A DNA stretch of 64,000 nucleotides from the NCBI RefSeq assembly GCF_002295105.1, contig NZ_NSGH01000005.1, positions 1 through 64,000 of the forward strand, in the 5' to 3' direction. The DNA comes from Salimicrobium humidisoli. Its GTDB lineage: Bacteria > Bacillota > Bacilli > Bacillales > Halobacillaceae. Within the stretch, counting starts at the first letter, position 1. The number at the start of each line of letters is the position of its first letter. The notes beneath the pieces were generated by a model. It had not been told where the DNA came from. It saw only the letters and a list, made by a program, of their open reading frames with translations, and searched no databases. Positions 40,603 through 49,191 of the stretch are shown here, piece after piece. Both the position numbers and the translations under genes were made by a program.

Positions 40603-41522
40603 TATCTCTCTCCTTCCTTATATATGTGAATGGAATCGTACAGGGCTTCTGCTTCCTCTTTCGTACATAAATCTTCTCCGAACGCTGTGGCACTTCCGCA
40701 GGCCACGCTCTTTCTGAAAGCCTCTTCGTCGGTGAGATGAGCTTCTTTCGCAGCCAGGAATCCGGCAACCATGGAATCCCCCGCTCCCACAGTGTTGACG
40801 ACCGGGCCTTCCGGCGCTTCTGCGAACCAGGTACCTTCACGATTCGCATATACGGCTCCGTCACCGCCGAGGGAGATGAGAACGTTCCGGCAGCCTTCTT
40901 CCACCAGTTTTTTTGCGTAGCGGGCGACGGTCCGCTGATCTTCCATCGTTTCCCCGAACAGTTCTTCAAGCTCCTGCCTGTTCGGCTTGATGAGGTAGGG
41001 GTGGTAGGAAAGAAGGTCTTTCAGTGCTCGTCCGGAAGTATCCACGGCCATCGTTGCCCCTTTATCTTTCAGGTTCTCCGCAATTTCCCGGTAGAAATCC
41101 CCGGGGAGAGAAGAGGGGATGCTGCCTGCGATCAGCAGAACGTCCTCCGGAGCGAGCGTATGGAGCTGTTCGAGCAGACGCCCTTTAAGCGAGTCCGAAA
41201 GTTCAGGGCCCGGGCCGTTTATTTCCGATTCCCTTCCGTCTTTCAGCTTCACGTTGATTCTCGTCGGTTCGTCTGTTTCTATAAAAGCTTCATTTACTCC
41301 CTTTTCTTTGAGGGACGTTCTGATGAACTCCCCGGTGAATCCTCCGATGAAGCCGAGCGCCGTCGACGGAACGGACAGATTCGAGAGCACACGGGAAACG
41401 TTGATCCCTTTCCCGCCGGGATAATAAGCCGTTGCTGAAGAACGCGTCAGCCCGCCCGGCTGTAAGTTGTCCACGTGCATAATGTAGTCGATGGAAGGGT
41501 TGAGTGTCAGTGTGTAAATCAT
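40602..41522 (-). CDS. fruK: 1-phosphofructokinase
   Basis: FruK phosphorylates fructose-1-phosphate to fructose-1,6-bisphosphate, the effector of both HprK and CggR. It is a PfkB-family kinase with YPGGKGINVSRVLSNL near residues 33-48 and the catalytic-base motif NTVGAGDSMVAGFLA near 245-259. There are 306 residues. It overlaps fruR by four bases. Confidence 0.95.
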   Translation of the reverse strand: MIYTLTLNPSIDYIMHVDNLQPGGLTRSSATAYYPGGKGINVSRVLSNLSVPSTALGFIGGFTGEFIRTSLKEKGVNEAFIETDEPTRINVKLKDGRESEINGPGPELSDSLKGRLLEQLHTLAPEDVLLIAGSIPSSLPGDFYREIAENLKDKGATMAVDTSGRALKDLLSYHPYLIKPNRQELEELFGETMEDQRTVARYAKKLVEEGCRNVLISLGGDGAVYANREGTWFAEAPEGPVVNTVGAGDSMVAGFLAAKEAHLTDEEAFRKSVACGSATAFGEDLCTKEEAEALYDSIHIYKEGER

Positions 41523-42265
41523 GGAAGCATCACCTCTATGTCTTTGTTATTCTGCATGGCCGTCACAACAGGGCCGGAAGAGTCGGTCACCAGTATGGCG
41601 TCTTCCGCTCCGGCGAAAGTTATGAAAGTCCTTTCTCCGAACTTGGAATGATCCGCAAGGACGTATCTGTTCATAGACTGATGAAGCACTTTTTTCTTGA
41701 TGGCTGCTTCTTCCGGATCGGGTGTTGTGAGCCCGTCTTCCTCCGTCACTCCGTTGACTCCGAGAAAACAGCGGTCGAACCGGTACTGTTTCAGATTTTC
41801 TACTGCATTGGCGCCGACGACGGCTCTGGTTCCCGGCTTGACGAATCCTCCTATGACGTAGGTGGTTATGCCGCGTTCCGCCAGATGCGGCAGATGTTCC
41901 GGTCCATTCGTGACTACAGTGACTGAAGGGTCCAGATAAGGGATCATCAGGGTCGTAGTCGATCCGGCGTCCAGAAAGATGGTTTCTTTTTTACTTATCG
42001 TTCCCGCAGCAAGGGAAGCTATTGTTTTTTTCTCTTCGTGATACTGGGCAGTTTTTTCACTCATCGGCGCTTCTTCCCTGGAAGCTGCAAGAGAAGATGC
42101 GCCCCCGTGCACCCGCTTTAAAGCGCCCTGCTGCTCCAGTGTGTCCAGATCCCGACGTATCGTGGAGTCGGAGGCGTTCGTCCGGTCGCTCAGTTCCTGG
42201 AGACGGACGGTTTTCTTCTCCGCCAGCAGGGACAGGATGAGCTGATGCCTTTCCGTCGTAAGCAT
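41519..42265 (-). CDS. fruR: DeoR-family transcriptional repressor FruR
   Basis: FruR is a DeoR-type regulator of the fructose operon. Its N-terminal winged helix-turn-helix is TVRLQELSDRTNASDSTIRRDLDTLEQQG. The sugar-phosphate-sensing domain includes DAGSTTTLMIPYL and VTNGPEHLPHL. Start at 42265 (MLTTERHQLIL) follows AAAGGAGGAACGC, giving 248 residues. It is the first gene of the leftward operon and probably represses its own promoter. Confidence 0.93.
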   Translation of the reverse strand: MLTTERHQLILSLLAEKKTVRLQELSDRTNASDSTIRRDLDTLEQQGALKRVHGGASSLAASREEAPMSEKTAQYHEEKKTIASLAAGTISKKETIFLDAGSTTTLMIPYLDPSVTVVTNGPEHLPHLAERGITTYVIGGFVKPGTRAVVGANAVENLKQYRFDRCFLGVNGVTEEDGLTTPDPEEAAIKKKVLHQSMNRYVLADHSKFGERTFITFAGAEDAILVTDSSGPVVTAMQNNKDIEVMLP

Positions 42266-42293
42266 AAGCGTTCCTCCTTTAATGAATGACTTC

Positions 42294-42380
42294 ATTATAA
42301 GGGAAGCGTTTGCAACATTCAATCAAAAACAATCGTTTTTTGTGCAATTTCGTTCAAAACATTTCAAAAATCATTCAAAA
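42294..42380 (-). promoter_or_regulatory. fruR operon promoter, cre site and repeated TTTTGAA boxes
   Basis: On the minus strand TTGAAT (42322-42317) and TATAAT (42299-42294) are 17 bases apart. GGGAAGCGTTTGCA at 42301-42314 matches the cre consensus TGNAANCGNTNNCA at all fixed positions except the first, and lies between the boxes. Upstream, TTCAAAA occurs at 42353, 42363 and 42374 on the top strand, a plausible FruR direct-repeat operator. Confidence 0.65.
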
Positions 42381-42401
42381 AACGGCGCCGGTAATTACAC
42401 C

Positions 42402-42430
42402 TTGTAGGGAAAAAAGATGTATGCTATATT
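42402..42430 (+). promoter_or_regulatory. secG promoter
   Basis: TTGTAG (42402-42407) and TATATT (42425-42430) are 17 bases apart. Confidence 0.6.
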
Positions 42431-42472
42431 TGTTCTAGTCATTTGTCCGTTCCAGGAGGTGCAACAAAAACT

Positions 42473-42706
42473 ATGCAAACACTTACGGTTTCATTACTTA
42501 TTATTGATACAATTGCTTTAATCACACTTGTGCTGTTGCAGTCCGGTAAGAGTGCCGGTCTGTCGGGAGCGATTTCCGGCGGAGCCGAGCAGGTTTTCGG
42601 TAAGCAGAAGGCAAGAGGAATAGATAAAGTTCTTCACCGTGCCACTATCGTCACCGGTGTCCTGTTCTTCGTGCTGGCATTTATTTCCGGGTATCTTATA
42701 GGATAA
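42473..42706 (+). CDS. secG: preprotein translocase subunit SecG
   Basis: SecG is the small accessory subunit of the SecYEG translocon. The 77-residue protein has two membrane helices (about 3-22 and 54-75) around a cytoplasmic loop with the family phrase [32 protein letters not shown] 42473 lies twelve bases after CAGGAGG. SecG-est-rnr-smpB is the same order as in B. subtilis. Confidence 0.95.
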   Translation: MQTLTVSLLIIDTIALITLVLLQSGKSAGLSGAISGGAEQVFGKQKARGIDKVLHRATIVTGVLFFVLAFISGYLIG

Positions 42707-42714
42707 TGTTCGTA

Positions 42715-42741
42715 AGCCGCGCCTTGAGCGTGGCTTTTTCG
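42715..42741 (+). terminator. terminator after secG
   Basis: AAGCCGCGC (42715-42723) pairs with GCGTGGCTT (42729-42737) with one G-T wobble, followed by T residues. Confidence 0.8.
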
Positions 42742-42869
42742 TTTTTATTGCGGCACGTTTTCCCCGTGGTGAGGGGAGACGTTTCAGAGTGCTGGCAGCA
42801 ATTGAATGTTTCTGTCAGATGAATATGGGTAGTACATCAACAGTAAAGAAAAAAAGGAGAGAGGAAGTC

Positions 42870-43616
42870 ATGAAAATAAAACCGCCTGAGCCATTTACAT
42901 TCGAAGGTGGAGGAGATCGTGCTGTGCTGCTGCTTCACGGCTTTACAGGTAATTCAACAGATGTGCGCATGATGGGAAGGTTTCTCGAAAAGAACGGATA
43001 TACGACTCATGCCCCGATTTACCGGGGGCACGGCAAGGAACTGGAAGCACTGAGCGATGCGACTCCGGACCAGTGGTGGGAAGACGTACAGAACGGTCTT
43101 CAGCACCTTCGGGACCTGGGATATGAAAAGATAGCTGTCGCGGGTCTGTCTCTCGGTGGAGTTTTAGGATTGAAACTCGCATACTGCGAGAAGATTCAGG
43201 GTATTATACCGATGTGTGCCCCGATGTTTTTCGATAACGAAGAACAGCTTAAGCAGGGATTCCGGTTCAAAGCGAAACAATACAAACAACTCGAAGAAAA
43301 AGACGAAGCGACCATTAAGAAAGAAATGAATGAATTAGAAGAACAATCAAAGGACATGTTCACTCAGTTAGGACAGTTCATCAACGAAGTACACGACCAC
43401 GTGGATGAGATTTATACTCCCGTCTTTGTCGTCCAGGCTTCGAAGGATGAGATGATCAACACGGAGAGCGCTCCATATATCTATGAGACGGTGGAATCCG
43501 ATCACAAAGATATCAAATGGTACGAAAACTCCGGTCACTTCATTACAGTGGATAAGGAAAAAGACGAACTTCAGCAGGACGTACTGGATTTTCTTAATTC
43601 ATTGGACTGGTCATAA
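42870..43616 (+). CDS. est: carboxylesterase Est (YvaK)
   Basis: This 248-residue alpha/beta-hydrolase has the oxyanion motif LLLHGFTGNSTD, nucleophile GLSLGG (Ser near residue 93), the Asp in QASKDEMIN and the His in NSGHFITVDKE. The family includes the well-studied Geobacillus thermoleovorans/B. subtilis Est30 esterase, which acts on short acyl esters. I chose ATG 42870 behind AAAAGGAGAG. Upstream in-frame codons lack a ribosome binding site. Confidence 0.92.
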   Translation: MKIKPPEPFTFEGGGDRAVLLLHGFTGNSTDVRMMGRFLEKNGYTTHAPIYRGHGKELEALSDATPDQWWEDVQNGLQHLRDLGYEKIAVAGLSLGGVLGLKLAYCEKIQGIIPMCAPMFFDNEEQLKQGFRFKAKQYKQLEEKDEATIKKEMNELEEQSKDMFTQLGQFINEVHDHVDEIYTPVFVVQASKDEMINTESAPYIYETVESDHKDIKWYENSGHFITVDKEKDELQQDVLDFLNSLDWS

Positions 43617-43658
43617 GCGAACAGAAGACATGTCCTAATAATGAATAGGAGGACTATT

Positions 43659-45917
43659 ATGTCTGTAGAAAGAAAACGAATACTTGATTATTTCAGAGAA
43701 GCGGCTTCCCGCCCTTTATCTGTCAATGAACTCGAAGAAGAATTAGGTCTCACCGGAAGTGAAGACCTGAAAGAATTAATGAATGAACTGAACGCTCTGG
43801 AAGAGGAAGGGGATCTCGTCCGTACGAGAAAGAACCGCTTCGGTCTTCCGGAGAAGATGAATCTTATCAAAGGTCGGATACAGATGAACGCGAAAGGTTT
43901 CGCCTTTTTGCTTCCGGAGGAGGAAGATAAGGACGACGTCTATCTTCACCATTCCGACCTGAACAGTGCAATGAACAATGACAAAGTTCTCGTACGCGTC
44001 GAAAAACGGCGGGACGATGGACAGCGCCCGGAAGGAACCGTCATAAGGATTCTTGAACGCGCCCAGGCGAGACTCGTCGGTACCTATGATGCGAACGGCA
44101 ACTTCGGTTTCGTCATCGCTGATGATAAACGGGTACCGAACGATATCTTCATCCCGAAAGGAAAAGAGAATGGAGCGGCTGATGGACATAAAGTGATAGT
44201 CGAAATCACGAAATTCCCTGAAGGCCGCATGAGCGCCGAAGGGGAGATTACAGAGATTCTCGGACATAAAAACGATCCGGGTATCGACATCATTTCCATT
44301 ATCCATAAGCACGGAATCCAGGTGGATTTTCCGGAAGAAGTGATTCAGCAGGCAGCCGACACACCGGATGAGATAAGCGAATCGGAAATAGAAAATCGTC
44401 GCGATCTCCGTTCCGAGCAGATTGTGACCATCGATGGTGCCGACGCGAAAGACCTCGATGATGCCGTTCAGGTGAAGAAACTCGATAACGGTAACTATAA
44501 GCTCGGGGTCTACATTGCGGACGTTTCCTATTATGTCGATCAGGAATCGCCGATTGATAAGGAGGCAGCGGAGAGAGCCACTTCCGTCTACCTCGTCGAT
44601 CGCGTCATTCCGATGATTCCGCACCGTCTGTCGAACGGTATCTGTTCCCTGAACCCTCAGGTGGATCGCCTGACGCTCTCCTGTGAAATGGAGATAAACG
44701 AGGACGGAGAAGTCGTGAACCATGAAATTTTCCAAAGTGTCATCAGAACGGATGAGCGGATGACGTATAAAGATGTAAACGGAATTCTGGCCGATGGCGA
44801 TGAAGAACTGATGAAGCGCTTCGAACCGCTCGTACCGATGTTCAAAGACATGGAAGATTTAGCGCAGATTCTGCGTGAAAAACGTTTTGACCGTGGCGCC
44901 ATCGATTTCGATTTCAAAGAAGCGGGCGTCATCGTGGATGAAGAAGGAAAAGCGAAAGACGTGCAGCTTCGCGAGAGATCGGTCGGGGAGAAACTCATCG
45001 AAGAGTTCATGCTCGCAGCCAACGAAACAGTAGCCGAGCATTTCCACTGGCTTGATGTTCCGGCGATTTATCGTATTCACCAGGATCCGGACTCCGCTAA
45101 ACTGCAGAACTTTTTCGAGTTCGTTGCAAATCTCGGATATTCGGTGAAAGGGACGTCCGATGATGTACACCCTCAGGCGCTTCAGAAAGTGCTTGAAGAA
45201 GTGAAAGGGACCCAGGAAGATCTCATCATTTCGAAACTGATGCTCCGTTCCATGCAGCAGGCGAAATATGACCCTTCAAACGTCGGACACTTCGGACTGG
45301 CGACGAACTTTTACACCCACTTCACATCACCGATCCGCCGGTATCCGGATCTGATTGTACACCGTCTGATCCGTACGTATATCATCCAGAAAGATCTGAG
45401 CCAGGAAACGACGAAGTACTGGAAAGATCACATGCCTGAAATCGCCCGTCATTCTTCGGAGAAAGAACGTGCATCCATCGATGCGGAACGTGAGACGGAT
45501 GATCTGAAGAAAGCGGAGTATATGCAGGATAAAATCGATGAAGAGTATGAAGGGATCATCAGTTCCGTCACGAGCTTCGGTATGTTCGTGGAACTGCCTA
45601 ATACGGTGGAAGGACTGGTACACGTCAGTACGCTGACGGATGACTACTACAACTTCATGGAGAAACAGTACGCTCTCATCGGCGAACGTACGGCGAATAT
45701 GTACCGGATCGGGGACGAAGTGAAGGTGAAAGTCGTCAACGTCAATCTCGATGAAAAGGTCATCGACTTCGAAATCGTAGGTATGAAGCCAAAACGTGAT
45801 AAGAAGCAGCGCCGGGAACAGCCGAAACAGATCAAGGCCAGCGCCAAGAAGAAAAAGAAACAAAAAGGGAACAAACCATTTTACAGAAATAAAGGAGTCC
45901 CTAAAAAGAAAAAGTGA
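43659..45917 (+). CDS. rnr: ribonuclease R
   Basis: RNase R is a processive 3'-5' exoribonuclease that degrades structured RNA and assists tmRNA-mediated decay. An N-terminal winged helix and cold-shock domains precede the RNB catalytic domain ([16 protein letters not shown] near residues 257-272 with the Asp cluster). An S1 domain lies near 625-710 ([26 protein letters not shown]). The tail is a Lys/Arg-rich segment. I chose ATG 43659 after TAGGAGG, giving 752 residues. Confidence 0.96.
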   Translation: MSVERKRILDYFREAASRPLSVNELEEELGLTGSEDLKELMNELNALEEEGDLVRTRKNRFGLPEKMNLIKGRIQMNAKGFAFLLPEEEDKDDVYLHHSDLNSAMNNDKVLVRVEKRRDDGQRPEGTVIRILERAQARLVGTYDANGNFGFVIADDKRVPNDIFIPKGKENGAADGHKVIVEITKFPEGRMSAEGEITEILGHKNDPGIDIISIIHKHGIQVDFPEEVIQQAADTPDEISESEIENRRDLRSEQIVTIDGADAKDLDDAVQVKKLDNGNYKLGVYIADVSYYVDQESPIDKEAAERATSVYLVDRVIPMIPHRLSNGICSLNPQVDRLTLSCEMEINEDGEVVNHEIFQSVIRTDERMTYKDVNGILADGDEELMKRFEPLVPMFKDMEDLAQILREKRFDRGAIDFDFKEAGVIVDEEGKAKDVQLRERSVGEKLIEEFMLAANETVAEHFHWLDVPAIYRIHQDPDSAKLQNFFEFVANLGYSVKGTSDDVHPQALQKVLEEVKGTQEDLIISKLMLRSMQQAKYDPSNVGHFGLATNFYTHFTSPIRRYPDLIVHRLIRTYIIQKDLSQETTKYWKDHMPEIARHSSEKERASIDAERETDDLKKAEYMQDKIDEEYEGIISSVTSFGMFVELPNTVEGLVHVSTLTDDYYNFMEKQYALIGERTANMYRIGDEVKVKVVNVNLDEKVIDFEIVGMKPKRDKKQRREQPKQIKASAKKKKKQKGNKPFYRNKGVPKKKK

Positions 45918-45920
45918 GCA

Positions 45921-46022
45921 AATGAAAAAACACGCCGTTTTCCGCGGGCACGGCCTGGCGGGGGTCCGATCAGTTGAACTCCCGGCTCGTGCTGTTTCCG
46001 CAGGAAACGTCGTGTTTTTCTT
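45921..46022. terminator. long imperfect hairpin between rnr and a leftward GNAT gene
   Basis: The left arm (AACACG, then CGTTTTCC and GCGG) pairs with the right arm (CCGC, GGAAACG, CGTGTT) through a stem broken by internal loops. The inner segment can pair again (CGGG with CCCG). Both ends finish in A- or T-runs, so it can serve as a terminator for both converging genes. At about 95 bases it is far longer than needed. Confidence 0.6.
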
Positions 46023-46040
46023 CTGCCCGGCTCTACCGGA

Positions 46041-46877
46041 CTACTTTTTGTACAGTACCCATTCACCTCTGGATTCGACGGAGAATGGGAGAGGGGTATC
46101 ACTGTAGTGCTGATTGAACCAGGCGCCGTAGTGTCCGGGGTTGTTCTGTATCTCTTTCTTTACGAGATTCAGCACGTCCCGGTCGCTTCCGGCATCGGCA
46201 AAAGGGTAAATGACGTTGGTGTACGTTTCTCCTTTTATATCTTCCCTCATAAGAAGATACCGCCGCTCATCGGGTGACAGAAACATACGGGCTTTCTGCA
46301 GAGGGAATTCCTGAAGCAGATTTCCGGAAAGAGGAAAAGGGTAGTAGCATTCGAACGGAAATAATCGGCCGGATGGGTGGAGAGTGCGGATCCACCGCAT
46401 TTTTTCGGAGTCCGGGCTGATTTCCGTCCATGCGTGGGCGGCTTCTGGAAGCTTCTCCAGTTCCGTTCTTGGCACTACGTTATATCGTAAGGGGTCGGAA
46501 GGGGTCATCCCGATTTTCTCGAGGACGCGCCGGGCCCGAAGATTCTTCGTTTCCGTATTCGCCCCGATCCAGCGGATGGCCGGGTCGTTTTCAAGTTCGG
46601 CGACGACGTGATGGAGAATTTCGGTTACGAACCCGCGGCCCCGGTACTTCCGGTCGCTGCGGAAACGCCCGAGCATCGCATAAGTCCCTTCCGCGAACAG
46701 GCTGTAGCCCGCCGTCGAGACGAGTTTCCCCTGATAGAAAAGACCGTAAAGAGTGTGGAAATCAGACGTGACGAGACGGTCGAAGATACGGGCTATGTAA
46801 TCATCCTTTATTCCGTTGTCCATGGACATAAACATCGGTTTATCGCTTTGGGTCAGCAGTTTCAGGGTTGAAGTCAT
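46041..46877 (-). CDS. GNAT-family N-acetyltransferase
   Basis: The 278-residue protein has a GNAT core in its N-terminal half. The acetyl-CoA loop is RKYRGRGFVTEIL (about 76-88), and NTETKNLRARRVLEKIGM (about 107-124) is the typical final motif. The C-terminal half (about 150-278) is not recognisable and may recognise the substrate. The acceptor is unknown. GGAGGATG precedes the ATG. It stands alone between rnr and smpB, pointing left. Confidence 0.8.
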   Translation of the reverse strand: MTSTLKLLTQSDKPMFMSMDNGIKDDYIARIFDRLVTSDFHTLYGLFYQGKLVSTAGYSLFAEGTYAMLGRFRSDRKYRGRGFVTEILHHVVAELENDPAIRWIGANTETKNLRARRVLEKIGMTPSDPLRYNVVPRTELEKLPEAAHAWTEISPDSEKMRWIRTLHPSGRLFPFECYYPFPLSGNLLQEFPLQKARMFLSPDERRYLLMREDIKGETYTNVIYPFADAGSDRDVLNLVKKEIQNNPGHYGAWFNQHYSDTPLPFSVESRGEWVLYKK

Positions 46878-46964
46878 TGTCTCATCCTCCTTATCAGTTA
46901 ATACTATCTCACATGCTTATTTGTGCTGTCTAATCAAATATCTTTTTCATTAGCACAGGGAATT

Positions 46965-46973
46965 TGATAGAAT
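46965..46973 (+). promoter_or_regulatory. smpB extended -10 promoter
   Basis: TGATAGAAT contains TGn plus TAGAAT, 30 bases before the smpB ATG. The -35 is weak. Confidence 0.4.
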
Positions 46974-47002
46974 GAATACCAGAGAAAGAAGGAGTGGTCA
47001 GG

Positions 47003-47473
47003 ATGCCAAGAGGAGATGGACGGGCGATTGCCCAGAACAAAAAAGCAAGGCACGATTATTTTATAGAGGAAACATTCGAAGCGGGTATCGTCCTGCAGGG
47101 GACGGAAATCAAATCGATCCGTAACGGCCGGATCAACCTGAAGGACAGCTTCGCCCGCGTGAACAGACATGGAGAAATGTATATCCACAACATGCATATT
47201 TCTCCCTACGAACAGGGAAATATCTACAATCACGACCCGACCCGGGCACGTAAACTGCTGCTGCACCGGAAAGAGATCGACAAATTGATTGGGCAGACAC
47301 AGCAGAAAGGGTATTCGATCGTACCTTTGAAAGTCTACATCAAGAATGGAGTAGCCAAAGTTCTCATCGGTCTCGCCCGCGGTAAGAAAAAGTACGACAA
47401 GCGGGAAGCGCTGAAACAGAAACAGGTGAAACGGGAAATGGACCGGGCGATCAAGGACAGTTTGCAAAAGTAG
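47003..47473 (+). CDS. smpB: SsrA-binding protein SmpB
   Basis: SmpB binds the tRNA-like domain of tmRNA and delivers it to stalled ribosomes. The 156 residues show the OB-fold core ([23 protein letters not shown]) and the basic C-terminal tail that reads the empty mRNA channel ([21 protein letters not shown]). I chose ATG 47003 (MPRGDGR) after GAAGGAG. The GTG at 46994 lies at the ribosome binding site. Its partner ssrA follows 46 bases later. Confidence 0.96.
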   Translation: MPRGDGRAIAQNKKARHDYFIEETFEAGIVLQGTEIKSIRNGRINLKDSFARVNRHGEMYIHNMHISPYEQGNIYNHDPTRARKLLLHRKEIDKLIGQTQQKGYSIVPLKVYIKNGVAKVLIGLARGKKKYDKREALKQKQVKREMDRAIKDSLQK

Positions 47474-47480
47474 TGAAATA

Positions 47481-47489
47481 TGGTATAAT
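47481..47489 (+). promoter_or_regulatory. ssrA extended -10 promoter
   Basis: TGGTATAAT is an extended -10 with a perfect TATAAT, 30 bases before the tmRNA 5' end. Confidence 0.65.
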
Positions 47490-47519
47490 AATTTAAGTAA
47501 ATGCAGCAATTACTGTAAC

Positions 47520-47882
47520 GGGGACGTTACGGATTCGACGGGGATAGTTCGAACTCGGGCTGCAGGTCGAGGCGACGACTCGACAACGTCATTTGCCTAA
47601 ATATAACTGGCGAATCTGAAGACAACCTAGCTCTAGCAGCGTAAGCTGGCTTGAGCGATCCTTCCCGGCATCGCCTGTGTGCCGGTGCAAGGGTCTCAAA
47701 CTGAAGCAGGCTACGCGTTTCTCCACCATCTGAGGAGAAACGAAGAGACTAATCAGATTAGCGTCTGCGATAAGCCGGTCGATAGGCTGAGCAGTTCGCG
47801 AATCAGAATATATCGACTAAGCTTGTAGATGCCCGAGTGCCGATATCTCCGGACGCGGGTTCGACTCCCGCCGTCTCCACCA
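47520..47882 (+). ncRNA. ssrA: transfer-messenger RNA
   Basis: tmRNA rescues stalled ribosomes and tags the nascent chain for ClpXP. The 5' GGGGACG pairs with 3' CGTCTCC, followed by A and an encoded CCA. The T arm (GCGGGTTCGACTCCCGC) is intact. The tag frame runs from GGC at 47609 to TAA at 47642-47644 and encodes GESEDNLALAA behind the alanine charged on tmRNA. The LALAA end is the normal degron. The inner residues are unusually acidic compared with B. subtilis GKTNSFNQNVALAA. Confidence 0.95.
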
Positions 47883-47906
47883 ATACATATTATTGGTGGT
47901 TTTTTA
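47877..47906 (+). terminator. terminator of ssrA
   Basis: CCACCAATA (47877-47885, including the CCA end) pairs perfectly with TATTGGTGG (47891-47899), followed by seven T residues. Confidence 0.9.
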
Positions 47907-48028
47907 TTGCAAAAAACATCATTTGTTACCTGGAATATAATTATGTAAACTAAAATACAGGACACCGGTATCAGAAGTGGAAATCGGAATGAATCGCTCA
48001 CTGATACTCGCTCCATCCCTACATACGA

Positions 48029-48060
48029 AAAAGCCTGGAGGTTCCTTCCTCCAGGCTTTT
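48029..48060 (-). terminator. terminator of murB
   Basis: AAAAGCCTGGAGG (48029-48041) pairs perfectly with CCTCCAGGCTTTT (48048-48060). Read leftward it lies just after the murB stop and ends in a T-run. Confidence 0.85.
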
Positions 48061-48069
48061 ACTTTATTA

Positions 48070-48987
48070 CTATTTTTTATCTTCTCCGATGACTCTTACT
48101 TCCCGCTCGAGATCCACGCCGAAGTTCTTTTTGACGGTCTTCTGTACGTGTTCGATCACGGCGATATAATCGGCCGTCGTCGCATTGTCTTTATTGACGA
48201 TGAATCCGGCATGCTTCGTGGATACTTCGGCACCGCCAATGTTCGTACCCTGAAGCTTGCTGTCCTGGATGAGTTTTCCGGCGAAATGTCCAGGGGGACG
48301 TTTGAATACGCTGCCGCAGGACGGGTATTCGAGCGGCTGCTTGGATTCCCGCCTGTAGGTGAGATCATCCACGGTAGCTTTCACATCTTCGTATTTTGCC
48401 GGGGTCAAATCGAAGGTGGCTTCCACAACGATGTCCCCGTTCTCGGGAATATTGCTCGTACGGTAGTCGAAGCCGAGCTCTTTGGCATTCCGTTTCACCA
48501 GTTCCCCGTGTTTGTCCACGACGTAGGCGTAATCGAGTACATCCTTGATTTCCCCGCCGTAGGCACCTGCGTTCATATATAGGGCACCTCCGACCGTACC
48601 CGGGATGCCGCAGGCGAACTCGAGACCCGACAGGCTCTCGTTCAGAGCGTGACGGGAGACGTCGATGATTCTTGCTCCGCTCTGGGCTACGACGGTCTCT
48701 CCTTCACTGCTGATATCGTTCAGATACTTCAGATTCATCACTACGCCGCGGATTCCGCCGTCTTTGATGATCAGGTTCGATCCGTTTCCGAGAAGCGTGT
48801 GTTTGATACCGGCACGATTAGTGAACCTGACGACTTTCTGGACTTCTTCGAAGGTCGTCGGCATTACGAGGTAATCCGCTTTCCCGCCGAGCTGGGTATA
48901 CAGGTGATTTTTCAATGGTTCATCCATTTTTACATATTCGGATTTAACGATATTTATAAGTCCGTTGTAGATTTCGTTCTTTTCCAT
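48070..48987 (-). CDS. murB: UDP-N-acetylenolpyruvoylglucosamine reductase
   Basis: MurB is an FAD/NADPH enzyme making UDP-MurNAc for peptidoglycan. Key segments are LGGKADYLVMP, LGNGSNLIIKDGG, the ACGIPGTVGGALYMNAGAYG flavin loop and YPSCGSVFKRP, whose Ser is the catalytic proton donor. I chose the ATG at 48987 (MEKNEIYNG) behind GAGGAAG, giving 305 residues. Upstream in-frame ATGs at 49005 and 49026 would add residues. It is divergent from ilvD. Confidence 0.93.
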   Translation of the reverse strand: MEKNEIYNGLINIVKSEYVKMDEPLKNHLYTQLGGKADYLVMPTTFEEVQKVVRFTNRAGIKHTLLGNGSNLIIKDGGIRGVVMNLKYLNDISSEGETVVAQSGARIIDVSRHALNESLSGLEFACGIPGTVGGALYMNAGAYGGEIKDVLDYAYVVDKHGELVKRNAKELGFDYRTSNIPENGDIVVEATFDLTPAKYEDVKATVDDLTYRRESKQPLEYPSCGSVFKRPPGHFAGKLIQDSKLQGTNIGGAEVSTKHAGFIVNKDNATTADYIAVIEHVQKTVKKNFGVDLEREVRVIGEDKK

Positions 48988-49097
48988 ACAGGTACACTTC
49001 CTCATCGATAGTCTGGTCTTAGGCAAGTGTATAACAATCTGTCTTTTATGGAAAGGGAGAAAGCCCTTATTTTGATGAATGAGATAAACAGGGACAT

Positions 49098-49126
49098 TTG
49101 GGAAAGTTTTCTCTATTCAGAATATT
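49098..49126 (+). promoter_or_regulatory. candidate ilvD promoter and CodY box
   Basis: TTGGGA (49098-49103) and AATATT (49121-49126) are 17 bases apart. The 15-mer at 49112-49126 contains the exact CodY core TTCAGAA and matches the CodY consensus AATTTTCWGAAAATT at 11 of 15 positions. ilvD is a classical CodY target. Both calls are weak by sequence alone, and the long leader to the ATG shows no T-box. Confidence 0.35.
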
Positions 49127-49191
49127 CATTGCTAAAATACCAGTTTGCTAGTATCATCATGGTAAACTTATTTCTGAAAGGGTGCTGGACA

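Noticed and set aside
48988-49191. T-box leader before ilvD
   Set aside because: No T-box core (TGGNACCGCG-type) or terminator was found. Only a weak promoter and a CodY-like core are visible.
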